Positions 37,638 through 44,945 of a stretch of DNA of 50,544 nt are shown one piece after another (within the stretch, counting starts at the first letter, position 1; every line of letters begins with the position of its first letter). The position numbers and the translations under genes were made by a program. The notes under the pieces are model-generated. The model was not told where the DNA came from. It did no database searches and saw only the letters and a program-made list of their open reading frames with translations. The DNA is from Bacteroidales bacterium (GTDB taxonomy: Bacteria > Bacteroidota > Bacteroidia > Bacteroidales > P3), in contig JAFSLX010000068.1 of NCBI GenBank assembly GCA_017448185.1, positions 1 through 50,544 of the forward strand. The letters run 5' to 3'.

Positions 37638-38640
37638 CCTACTGGGGATGACCTTGAATCAGTTGCAGGAGCTCTGCACTGCCGAAGGTTTCCCTCGTTT
37701 CACAGCCAAACAGCTGTGTGATTGGCTCTATAAGACACGCGTCGAAAGCATCGATGCCATGACCAATCTTTCCAAGGCCCAGCGTGCCCGTCTTAACGCG
37801 ATTTCGTTTATCGGTCGAGAGACACCAATCAACTGCCAAGTATCGAAAGACGGGACAAAGAAATACCTCTTTCCCGTGCTGGACAACCGCTTTATTGAGG
37901 CCGTATACATTCCTGAAGACGACCGTGCCACATTATGCGTCAGCTGCCAAGTGGGCTGCAAAATGGGCTGTCGGTTCTGTGTCACCGGACAGCAGGGCTT
38001 TCACGGTAACCTTTCGGCTGGCGACATTCTCAACCAGCTTTTTTCCATCCCCGAATTTGAGCAACTGACCAACGTGGTCTTCATGGGCATGGGTGAACCA
38101 ATGGACAATCTGGACGCTGTACTTGCTGCCACCCAAATACTTACTTCTGAATGGGGGCTTGGCTGGAGCCCAAAACGCATCACCGTCAGCACCGTAGGCA
38201 TCATTCCCGAATTAAAGCGGTTCCTCGACGAAAGCCAGTGCCACCTTGCAGTGAGCCTTCACAATCCCGTACCGAAAGAGCGCCTTGCCATGATGCCCGT
38301 GCAGAAAGCCTTCCCTCTCAACGAAGTATTAGCTTTGCTTAGACAATACAATTGGAGCGGCCAGCGTCGCCTTTCATTTGAATACACCATGTTCAGCGGA
38401 GAGAATGATGACACTGCCCATGCACAGAAACTTGTCGATGCTCTGAAAGGTCTTGACTGCCGTGTAAACCTCATACGTTTTCATGAATCGCCTGAAGCAC
38501 CATTCAAGACCTCGATGCCTACCACTATCGTCAATTTCCAGAATTACTTGAACAGACACGGTGTCATCTGCACGCTTCGTGCTTCGCGAGGTCAAGACAT
38601 TGATGCCGCCTGTGGCCTCCTCGCCGGACGGCAAGAATAA
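37612..38640 (+). CDS. rlmN: 23S rRNA (adenine-2503-C2)-methyltransferase
   Basis: This radical-SAM enzyme methylates A2503 of 23S rRNA and A37 of some tRNAs. The cluster motif is C116-KMG-C120-RF-C123. Other motifs are VVFMGMGEPMDN, ITVSTVGIIPELKRF, LAVSLHNP and the C-terminal TLRASRGQDIDAACGLL, which carries the second catalytic Cys. I chose the ATG at 37612 (MKDSTGTSNLLGMTLNQLQ, 342 residues) because the LLGMTL lead-in is conserved in Bacteroidota. The ATG at 37648 would drop it, and an in-frame open stretch back to 37468 is shadow of the PBP gene. The 3' end overlaps a convergent gene by 77 bp. Confidence 0.94.
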   Translation: MKDSTGTSNLLGMTLNQLQELCTAEGFPRFTAKQLCDWLYKTRVESIDAMTNLSKAQRARLNAISFIGRETPINCQVSKDGTKKYLFPVLDNRFIEAVYIPEDDRATLCVSCQVGCKMGCRFCVTGQQGFHGNLSAGDILNQLFSIPEFEQLTNVVFMGMGEPMDNLDAVLAATQILTSEWGLGWSPKRITVSTVGIIPELKRFLDESQCHLAVSLHNPVPKERLAMMPVQKAFPLNEVLALLRQYNWSGQRRLSFEYTMFSGENDDTAHAQKLVDALKGLDCRVNLIRFHESPEAPFKTSMPTTIVNFQNYLNRHGVICTLRASRGQDIDAACGLLAGRQE

Positions 38641-39349
38641 TCAACCATCCAAGACTAACTCCAAGGAAATTGGCCACCATGTCGTTGATATCGAATCCGC
38701 GATAGGGCAACAACCATTGCGCACTTTCGGTCAACAAACTGATAGCCACTGCTGACAGCCATACAGCCCATTTGCGGTCAAGCAAGTCCATCAAAAACAG
38801 CGTGCAAGGTATAAACACCGATGCATGGAGCAAATGGTCCAAACGGAGGCCAAAAACATAATTGTTTAATGGAATTCCAATACCATTGAGCGGTGCCCAC
38901 ATCAATATTGCCAAACCGATAAAATACCAAGGACGCAATTGTTTGCGGCCCAACCGACCCAGCCAACGTATGGCAAAATTGCGAATCCGCTTACGGCGCA
39001 AGGCGTATCCACTACGGCGCTGCCAGTCGGTACTGCCGTTCACCTCGGTCAAACGTCCTACAACATCGGTCAAGCTGCATTCCTCGGTGGTATAACAATT
39101 GTCACCCTGCATTATGCAACAGTCACCCGCAACGCAGATTACACGGTGCAGACAATACCGCCCCTCATAACGGAAAAGCACCACGTCTCCCACCGCCACA
39201 TCGTCAGTAGCAACAGGCTCGATGGTCAACGTATCGCCTTCGATGAGGGTAGGACGCATACTGATGCCTCTTAGGGTGATACGCACCTTCTGCCCCAATG
39301 ATAGTTGTTCGGCAACAGTGGCAAAGAAAATATTATTGTCAATCTGCAT
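38564..39349 (-). CDS. Fusion of S26/S24-type peptidase domain with VanZ-like membrane domain
   Basis: Residues 1-110 resemble signal peptidase/LexA-type Ser peptidases: RITLRGISMRPTLIEGDTL with Ser30 and VGDVVLFRYEGRYCLHRVI with His68. This Ser-His arrangement recalls SipW/ER-type rather than Ser-Lys enzymes. Residues 135-245 hold several hydrophobic segments with DHLLHASVFIPCTLFLMDLL and DINDMVANFLGVSLGW, typical of VanZ-like proteins. It is the last gene after pqqD and an HprK-like kinase gene. A processing role for a small modified peptide or for an envelope substrate is possible, but no substrate is visible. The final 20-25 codons overlap the end of rlmN. Confidence 0.75.
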   Translation of the reverse strand: MQIDNNIFFATVAEQLSLGQKVRITLRGISMRPTLIEGDTLTIEPVATDDVAVGDVVLFRYEGRYCLHRVICVAGDCCIMQGDNCYTTEECSLTDVVGRLTEVNGSTDWQRRSGYALRRKRIRNFAIRWLGRLGRKQLRPWYFIGLAILMWAPLNGIGIPLNNYVFGLRLDHLLHASVFIPCTLFLMDLLDRKWAVWLSAVAISLLTESAQWLLPYRGFDINDMVANFLGVSLGWLIILAVRRGGHRRHQCLDLAKHEACR

Positions 39350-40202
39350 CGTCCGAAAAGATTGTTTTGCAACTCATTTTTGCCGCGTCAGCATCGGGCA
39401 AACAACCCATCCTGTAGACAGGCACCCGACACACCACCTTCGAAATGAAATCAACAAGCAAGTCAAGGCAACGCTCGTCCTTGGCCATCGACGGAGGACA
39501 CGAGGGTTGCAAGGCCGTAAAAGCCTCGACCGTAGCCAACCGACGGATACTGTTCTCTGGACGCTGTTCCAAACGCAGCAAGGCCGCCAACGGATAATGT
39601 TCTGTGCGGAAACAAGGTGTCTTCCCACTCCATGGCGAACCAAAGACCATCGGTATATCGCCATTTATATTCAATATTGGGCTGTCGTCGTTGAGCAGAA
39701 AAGTATTCGGAATATGTTCAATCCATAGCCGAGTATGGGTACTCTTGCCTGTACCCGATTCGCCTAAGCACATCACCGCCTGACCATTGTGCACAACTAC
39801 CGAGCTATGCACAGGCAACGCCCCTGCATGAAGCCCCATCATGCTATAGGCCACCCACACAGCGAACCGCAGCAACGAAGCATCAGTCACTGTGGTACAC
39901 TCCACAATATCGGGCCTCCTTGCGTCGAACCGCAGGCGGGTATTCGAATCGAAAGTATAGTAGTAAACGCCCTCGGCATCAATACCGAAGCGGCACACCG
40001 AAGCTCCGTCAGCAATATCAAAACTATGCAGCCACCGGCATTCGGGCAGCGGCACATCTGCATCGAGCTGCAGCTGCATGTCGGCAAATCCACCCAAAAA
40101 ATGAAATACATGCATTCCGGGCAGGCCTTCAAACAGACGAAGCGTATCGCACCCCATCAGTTTCAGACAATACCCTCCCACCAAAAGAGACGTTTCCTGC
40201 AT
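39339..40202 (-). CDS. HPr-kinase-like protein of a PqqD-linked cassette
   Basis: The 287-residue protein has an N-terminal beta-rich domain and a C-terminal P-loop kinase domain. The latter has GALPVHSSVVVHNGQAV just before Walker A GESGTGKSTHTRLW (147-160), then FLLNDDSPILNI and GSPWSGKTPC. This matches the HprK/PEP-carboxykinase-like kinases found next to pqqD in RiPP and related clusters, which phosphorylate peptides or unknown substrates. It overlaps the start of the S26-VanZ gene by 11 bp and begins 4 nt after the pqqD-like stop, so the three genes form a tight unit. Confidence 0.8.
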   Translation of the reverse strand: MQETSLLVGGYCLKLMGCDTLRLFEGLPGMHVFHFLGGFADMQLQLDADVPLPECRWLHSFDIADGASVCRFGIDAEGVYYYTFDSNTRLRFDARRPDIVECTTVTDASLLRFAVWVAYSMMGLHAGALPVHSSVVVHNGQAVMCLGESGTGKSTHTRLWIEHIPNTFLLNDDSPILNINGDIPMVFGSPWSGKTPCFRTEHYPLAALLRLEQRPENSIRRLATVEAFTALQPSCPPSMAKDERCLDLLVDFISKVVCRVPVYRMGCLPDADAAKMSCKTIFSDDAD

Positions 40203-40206
40203 GGTC

Positions 40207-40473
40207 TTACACCAACAATCCGTTTTCAGCCATATGCTTTACCCACGCTTCGGCATCGGCGGTAGCAGTAGCCTCGTCCACTTCGTATTCGTTGAGCAAC
40301 AAACTGACGACATCTGATAGTTCAAACTCCCTGTTCATCAATCGTTCATATAGAAACAGAGCACTTTCGTTTAAAGCCACCACCTTTGTCATGTCTGCCA
40401 CCCCTTTGTCTTGCATAATGACAATGTGCTCACCGGCTACCTCGCGGACTTTCTTGCTTGTATCTATTCTCAT
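40207..40473 (-). CDS. PqqD-family peptide-binding chaperone
   Basis: The 88-residue protein has the compact winged fold pattern of PqqD: VREVAGEHIVI, KVVALNESALFLYERLMN, ELSDVVSLLLNEYEVDEATA and ADAEAWVKHMAENGLL. PqqD-like proteins bind leader peptides and present them to modifying enzymes. No radical-SAM enzyme and no obvious precursor gene lie beside it, so the partner is presumably the HprK-like kinase downstream. It starts 8 nt after the ribE stop. Confidence 0.83.
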   Translation of the reverse strand: MRIDTSKKVREVAGEHIVIMQDKGVADMTKVVALNESALFLYERLMNREFELSDVVSLLLNEYEVDEATATADAEAWVKHMAENGLLV

Positions 40474-40481
40474 GTTGCTGG

Positions 40482-41093
40482 TTATTTCTGAGCTGACAAA
40501 TATTGTTCCAATAGGCGTTGAACATATTTGCCAAACACATCGAACTCAATGTTCACCACCGTACCAGGTCTAAAATTGTGGAAGTTGGTCACCTTGTAGG
40601 TATAAGGAATGATTGCCACTGAGAACATCCCCGGATTCGAGTCCACCACTGTCAGGCTCACTCCATTGATGCTAATCGAACCCTTTGGAACCGTGATGGA
40701 CGGTGCATTTTTCTGGTCGTATTCGAAATAGAAGCGCCAACTACCATTGTCATCCACCACCTTGGTGCAAGTAGCGGTCTGATCGACGTGGCCCTGCACG
40801 ATGTGACCGTCGAAACGTCCGTCCATGCGCATCGAGCGTTCCACGTTCACCTCAGTACCAACCTGCCACGTGCCGAGATTGGTTTTCAGCATCGTCTCGT
40901 CCATGGCAGTGACAACATACTGCTTCTTTTCCTTGTCCACTTTCACCACCGTGAGGCAGCAGCCGTCGTGCGCCATACTCTGGTCGATGGCCAGTTCGTC
41001 GCCAAACGACACCTCTAACGTGAAGTGGTAGTTGGTGTTCTCCTTTTCTATCTTGACGACCTTGGCCGTCGTTTCAATAATTCCTGTAAACAT
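40482..41093 (-). CDS. ribE: Riboflavin synthase, alpha chain
   Basis: This enzyme dismutates two 6,7-dimethyl-8-ribityllumazine molecules into riboflavin and a pyrimidine. The 203-residue product starts MFTGIIETTAKVV and shows the two internally repeated lumazine-binding barrels: barrel 1 AHDGCCLTVVKV, barrel 2 SISINGVSLTVVDS. Between them lies GRFDGHIVQGHVDQT. No FMN riboswitch is visible in its 116-bp upstream region. The PqqD cassette follows closely and may share its transcript. Confidence 0.95.
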   Translation of the reverse strand: MFTGIIETTAKVVKIEKENTNYHFTLEVSFGDELAIDQSMAHDGCCLTVVKVDKEKKQYVVTAMDETMLKTNLGTWQVGTEVNVERSMRMDGRFDGHIVQGHVDQTATCTKVVDDNGSWRFYFEYDQKNAPSITVPKGSISINGVSLTVVDSNPGMFSVAIIPYTYKVTNFHNFRPGTVVNIEFDVFGKYVQRLLEQYLSAQK

Positions 41094-41210
41094 AGTAAGA
41101 CTGTTTTTTTGTATAACGGAGCATCACATCTTTTATTGCATTATTGCATAGCATCGCCTTACACAATTATTATTTGCATTTAGCGTTAAAGTAGAAAAAA
41201 AACGAAAGAA

Positions 41211-41951
41211 ATGAAGCGAAACGTACACTCCGTATTTTTGCTCAGCCTGATGACAATACTTTCTTCAGGCTGCAGCATCTACCATCCCCAATCGGTGGAC
41301 ATACCCCTTATCAACCACAGTGGTGACATAAGAGTTGACGCATCAGCCGCTATGTCGATTTTTGTCATTCCAAGCACATTCACACTAAACGCCACCGCTA
41401 CATATGGTTTCAACGACTGGCTTGCCGGACAACTGCACGCCAACTACGGCGGCACGAACTTCTATGTGCAGGCCGCCCCAGGTGCTTACAAACCGCTTGG
41501 CGAGAAGTCTGTTCTTGAAGGGTATGCTGGCATTGGTTTTGGCGGAGCTTGGAACGAGAGGGCACAACCGGAGTCGTCGGGCAGCAATATATACGCTTAC
41601 GACGGCACCTTCATCGTGCCTTTTGCACAAGCCAATATCGGGTGGCACGACCTCAGCGCAGCACATATCGACATCGCCTTCGGGCTGAAATGCGGCGCTT
41701 ACCTTCCCGATTTCAACTACCGCGATCTGGATGCCGACGGCAACATTGTCGAGGGTTCATACTATAACTACACCACAAGCAATTTCCTTTTGGAGCCGCA
41801 AGTTATGCTGCGTCTCGGCACCAGCAATGTCAAACTGAACCTTAAACTCGGTTTTGCCTGGCTAAGCGATCTCTTCAACAAAAGCTCGTCAGTCCATAAC
41901 TTCTATTCGGACCCCCTTTCAGCATCATTTGGCATCAACTTCTCGTTCTAA
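41211..41951 (+). CDS. Outer-membrane-type lipoprotein, beta-barrel-like
   Basis: The 246-residue protein has a lipoprotein signal with LSSGC, Cys21. The mature part consists of alternating hydrophobic/polar strands with aromatic ends (TATYGFNDWLAGQLHANYGG, VLEGYAGIGFGGAWN, FGINFSF) and ends in Phe, as outer-membrane barrels do. I recognise no named family and no function. It reads toward the DPP-IV gene, with a bidirectional terminator between them. Confidence 0.7.
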   Translation: MKRNVHSVFLLSLMTILSSGCSIYHPQSVDIPLINHSGDIRVDASAAMSIFVIPSTFTLNATATYGFNDWLAGQLHANYGGTNFYVQAAPGAYKPLGEKSVLEGYAGIGFGGAWNERAQPESSGSNIYAYDGTFIVPFAQANIGWHDLSAAHIDIAFGLKCGAYLPDFNYRDLDADGNIVEGSYYNYTTSNFLLEPQVMLRLGTSNVKLNLKLGFAWLSDLFNKSSSVHNFYSDPLSASFGINFSF

Positions 41952-41969
41952 GGACAACGTCAACGCACT

Positions 41970-42013
41970 AAAAAAGTCAGAGCGACGCAAGGTATGCCGC
42001 TCTGACTTTTTTT
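41970..42013. terminator. Bidirectional intrinsic terminator
   Basis: AGTCAGAGCG (41975-41984) and CGCTCTGACT (41998-42007) form a perfect 10-bp stem with A-runs on the left and T-runs on the right. It can serve both the plus-strand lipoprotein gene and the minus-strand DPP-IV gene. Confidence 0.85.
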
Positions 42014-42040
42014 CGACGCATTCAACAGAAGTTCTCTTGA

Positions 42041-44044
42041 CTATTTTAGATGGTCCTCATAATATTGGAACATCTTCTGGTACAGGTGCAGGCGCTCGCG
42101 GCCCAGCACGTTGTGCTCGTGGTGGGGGTAGAAGAAGTAGTCGACCTGCTTAAAGTTGTTGATGCAACGCTCGATAAACTCGGTACTGTGCTGCGGGACG
42201 ACAGTGTTGTCCTCGGCACCTTGGATGACCAGCAGACGTCCTTCGAGGTTCTTTGCTTTATTGAGCAAGCTGTTATTCTCGTAACCCTCGGGGTTCTCCT
42301 GCGGAGTGTCCATATAGCGCTCACCGTACATAATTTCATACCACTTCCAGTCGATGACGGGGCCACCGGCGCAACCCACCTTGAACACCTCGGGGTGCGC
42401 CAGCTTCATGGTGATGGTCATAAAGCCGCCGAAGCTCCAACCTTCGACGCCCATGCGGTTCTGGTCCACATAGGGCAGGCTCTTGAGGAACTTCACGCCC
42501 TCCATTTGGTCGGCCATCTCTATCTCGCCGAGATGACGGTGTGTGCAGCTCTCGAACTCGAAGCCACGGTTGTCGGTGCCACGGTTGTCGAGGGTGAAGA
42601 CCACATAGCCCTGCTGGGCGAGGAAGAGGAAGTAGAGGTTGCCACCAGCCAGCCAGCTGTCGGTGACAAGTTGGCTATGCGGGCCGCCATAGACATACAC
42701 CAGCGTGGGGTATTTCTTGCCGGGCTCCATATTGGGAGGCGTGATGAGGCGGTAGTAGAGGTCTGTCTGGCCGTCGGCAGCCTTGATGGTACCGAGTTTG
42801 ACGGTAGGCATGGCGTAGTCCTTCAGGGGGTTCTCGCAAGTGTAGAGAGGCACCCGGAACCAAGTATGCTCATTGCCGCTGATGCAGGTATAGTAGGCTG
42901 CACCGGGATTGTCCACAGAGCTGAAAATGTCAATCATACGGGTGCCTGCGTCATTGATGACAACCGAATGTGTTCCCTCGGGGTGATGCATCTGAAGAAG
43001 ATTCTGCATATAACCTTTCTTCAGGTTCACTCTGTATACTCCACGTCCGGCAAGGTTGTCTTTATTGGCATAGATGAAGATATTCTCGCCCTTCTTGTCG
43101 AACTGGATAAAGCCCTCCACCTCGTACTCTCCTTTGGTGACCTGCTTTACTAACGTGCCGTCGAGGTTGTAGAGGTACAGGTGCTTGTAGCCGTCGCGCA
43201 TCGAGAACCAGAGGAATTGGTCACCCTTGGGGGTGAAAATCATCGGCTCGCAGGGCTCCACATAGCGGGGGTTGGTCTCCTCAAAGAGCACCTTCACCAG
43301 TTGGCCGCTCACGGCGTCGTACTGTTCCAGCCACATGTGGTTCTGCTCGCGGTTCACCTTGGCGATGAAGACATACCGCTCGTCGGGACTCCAGGCGATA
43401 TTGGTGAGGTACATCTCGCGCTCATGCACCGTGGTGTCGCGGGCGGTGTTGAGGTAGATGAGCTTCTGCGAAGCGCAGTCCCACACGCCCACCGTCACCT
43501 CGTGGCTCTTCATGCCGGCCATAGGGTACTTGATGTTGCGCACCTCGGCCTCGCGGGCTTTGGTGTTGACGAGGGGGTAGTCCACCACCATGCTCTGGTC
43601 CATGCGGTAGAAGGCCAGCTTCGACTGCTTGGGCGACCAGAAGAGACCGCCGTTGATGCCGAACTCGTTGCGGTGCACGCTCTCGCCGAGAACCACATTG
43701 TAACCGTCGCCACGCTCCACCAGATTGCCATCCACATAGAGGTTGCCCTCCTTCAATTCAGCACGTCCTTCCTGCTTGGGGTCGTTGTCCTTGGGTTTGC
43801 GCCAGTCCTGCTGGGTCTCGGTGAGCTTGAACTCCTTCTTGCCGTCGAAACCGTAAAAGCCCTTGTCCTCACCACCCTTGTAGTAAGTTACAGTCTTGCC
43901 GTCGGGCGCAAAGATGAAACTCATCATCTCGCGCTGCGGATACAAGTTGCGGTCCATCAGCTGGTCCCACTGCAGGAGTTTTTCCTGAGCAAAAGCGGTG
44001 CCAGCAACAAGCAGCACCGCTAAAGTGATAAGTATTCTTTTCAT
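42041..44044 (-). CDS. Dipeptidyl peptidase IV-type S9 peptidase
   Basis: The secreted serine peptidase (667 residues) has a signal peptide (KRILITLAVLLVAGTAFAQ). A DPP-IV beta-propeller follows (TETQQDWRKPKD, RMDQSMVVDYPLVNTKA), then the alpha/beta hydrolase domain. The catalytic triad is Ser537 in GWSFGGFMT, Asp near 612 in GAEDNTVV and His near 644 in HHEHNV. It removes Xaa-Pro dipeptides from peptide N-termini and would complement the C69 dipeptidase at the other end of the window. It is slightly short for the family, with a compact propeller region, but no motif is lost. Confidence 0.93.
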   Translation of the reverse strand: MKRILITLAVLLVAGTAFAQEKLLQWDQLMDRNLYPQREMMSFIFAPDGKTVTYYKGGEDKGFYGFDGKKEFKLTETQQDWRKPKDNDPKQEGRAELKEGNLYVDGNLVERGDGYNVVLGESVHRNEFGINGGLFWSPKQSKLAFYRMDQSMVVDYPLVNTKAREAEVRNIKYPMAGMKSHEVTVGVWDCASQKLIYLNTARDTTVHEREMYLTNIAWSPDERYVFIAKVNREQNHMWLEQYDAVSGQLVKVLFEETNPRYVEPCEPMIFTPKGDQFLWFSMRDGYKHLYLYNLDGTLVKQVTKGEYEVEGFIQFDKKGENIFIYANKDNLAGRGVYRVNLKKGYMQNLLQMHHPEGTHSVVINDAGTRMIDIFSSVDNPGAAYYTCISGNEHTWFRVPLYTCENPLKDYAMPTVKLGTIKAADGQTDLYYRLITPPNMEPGKKYPTLVYVYGGPHSQLVTDSWLAGGNLYFLFLAQQGYVVFTLDNRGTDNRGFEFESCTHRHLGEIEMADQMEGVKFLKSLPYVDQNRMGVEGWSFGGFMTITMKLAHPEVFKVGCAGGPVIDWKWYEIMYGERYMDTPQENPEGYENNSLLNKAKNLEGRLLVIQGAEDNTVVPQHSTEFIERCINNFKQVDYFFYPHHEHNVLGRERLHLYQKMFQYYEDHLK

Positions 44045-44056
44045 ACTATTTGACTA

Positions 44057-44782
44057 TCAATAGTTTTTCCAATTTCTGAATTTCAGGTTAAAGACACCAA
44101 AGAAGGCTTCCTTAAAGATTTTCATGCTCATCTTCGAGGTGCCGAGCACGCGGTCGGTGAAGATGATGGGCACTTCATAGACCCTGAAGCCCAAGCGCGT
44201 GGCAGTGTACTTCATCTCAATCTGAAAAGCATATCCGACAAACTTCACCTTGTCGAACTTCATCTTCTCCAGTACACGACGGCTCCAGCATACAAAGCCG
44301 GCGGTGGCGTCGCAGACTTTCATGCCGGTTACAATCTTCACGTATTTGGAGGCGAAATAGCTCATCAGCAGGCGCCCCATTGGCCAGTTGACCACCGACA
44401 CTTTGCCATCCACGTAGCGGCTGCCCACCACCACATCGCCTTTGCCCGAGGAGCAGGCGTCGTAGAGACGCAGCAGGTCGTCGGGGTTGTGGCTGAAGTC
44501 GGCGTCCATCTCAATCATATAGTCGTAGCCGTACTCGTTGCCCCAGCGCATGCCGTCGAGATAGGCGGTGCCAAGGCCGAGTTTGCCCTTGCGTTCCTTG
44601 ATGAAAAGACGGTTGGGAAACTCCTGCATCAGGCGCTTCACAATATCGGCCGTGCCGTCGGGGGAATTATCCTCAACAATAAGCATATCAAACTCTTTCG
44701 GGAGTGAAAAGACCTTGCGTATAATGGCCTCTATGTTTTCTTTCTCGTTGTAGGTCGGGGTGATAACCAGTGTGTCTGACAT
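44057..44782 (-). CDS. Polyprenol-phosphate mannosyltransferase-like GT2 glycosyltransferase
   Basis: The 241-residue GT-A enzyme has LVITPTYNEKENI, LIVEDNSPDGTADIV, KGKLGLGTAYLDGMRWG, the DxD region MIEMDADFSHNPDD and VVVGSRYVDG. AGFVCWSRRVL and VPIIFTDRVLGTSKMS follow, a close match to dolichol-phosphate mannose synthase (DPM1) type proteins. It lacks the C-terminal membrane segments of the larger class. It would transfer mannose (or glucose) from a nucleotide sugar to a polyprenyl phosphate for use in periplasmic glycosylation. The DPP-IV gene follows after 12 nt. Confidence 0.92.
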   Translation of the reverse strand: MSDTLVITPTYNEKENIEAIIRKVFSLPKEFDMLIVEDNSPDGTADIVKRLMQEFPNRLFIKERKGKLGLGTAYLDGMRWGNEYGYDYMIEMDADFSHNPDDLLRLYDACSSGKGDVVVGSRYVDGKVSVVNWPMGRLLMSYFASKYVKIVTGMKVCDATAGFVCWSRRVLEKMKFDKVKFVGYAFQIEMKYTATRLGFRVYEVPIIFTDRVLGTSKMSMKIFKEAFFGVFNLKFRNWKNY

Positions 44783-44806
44783 ATTTTTCTAAATTTTATT
44801 GAAATG

Positions 44807-44814
44807 CAAAAATA
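44807..44814 (-). promoter_or_regulatory. -7 box for the GT2 glycosyltransferase gene
   Basis: The minus strand reads TATTTTTG, a perfect -7 match, about 25 nt before the ATG at 44782. An ATTG at 44840-44837 is a poor -33 element at 22-nt spacing. Confidence 0.55.
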
Positions 44815-44872
44815 CAACTTTTTTTTCATTTGGAGACAATAAAATGCAAAAAACAAACAAAATAAAAAAAAC

Positions 44873-44904
44873 TTTCTCTATATCAATTTTTTTGTGTATC
44901 TTTG
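44873..44904 (+). promoter_or_regulatory. Promoter of iorAB
   Basis: TTTC (44873-44876) and TATCTTTG (44897-44904) are separated by 20 nt. The leader before the iorA ATG at 44946 is about 38 nt. This box argues against any start of iorA upstream of 44910. Confidence 0.7.
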
Positions 44905-44945
44905 CATCCTCGAACAATAATAATTATAAATTAAAAATATCAATT

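Noticed and set aside
41094-41210. Possible FMN riboswitch upstream of ribE
   Set aside because: The 116-bp region lacks the conserved FMN aptamer elements and is too short and AT-rich.
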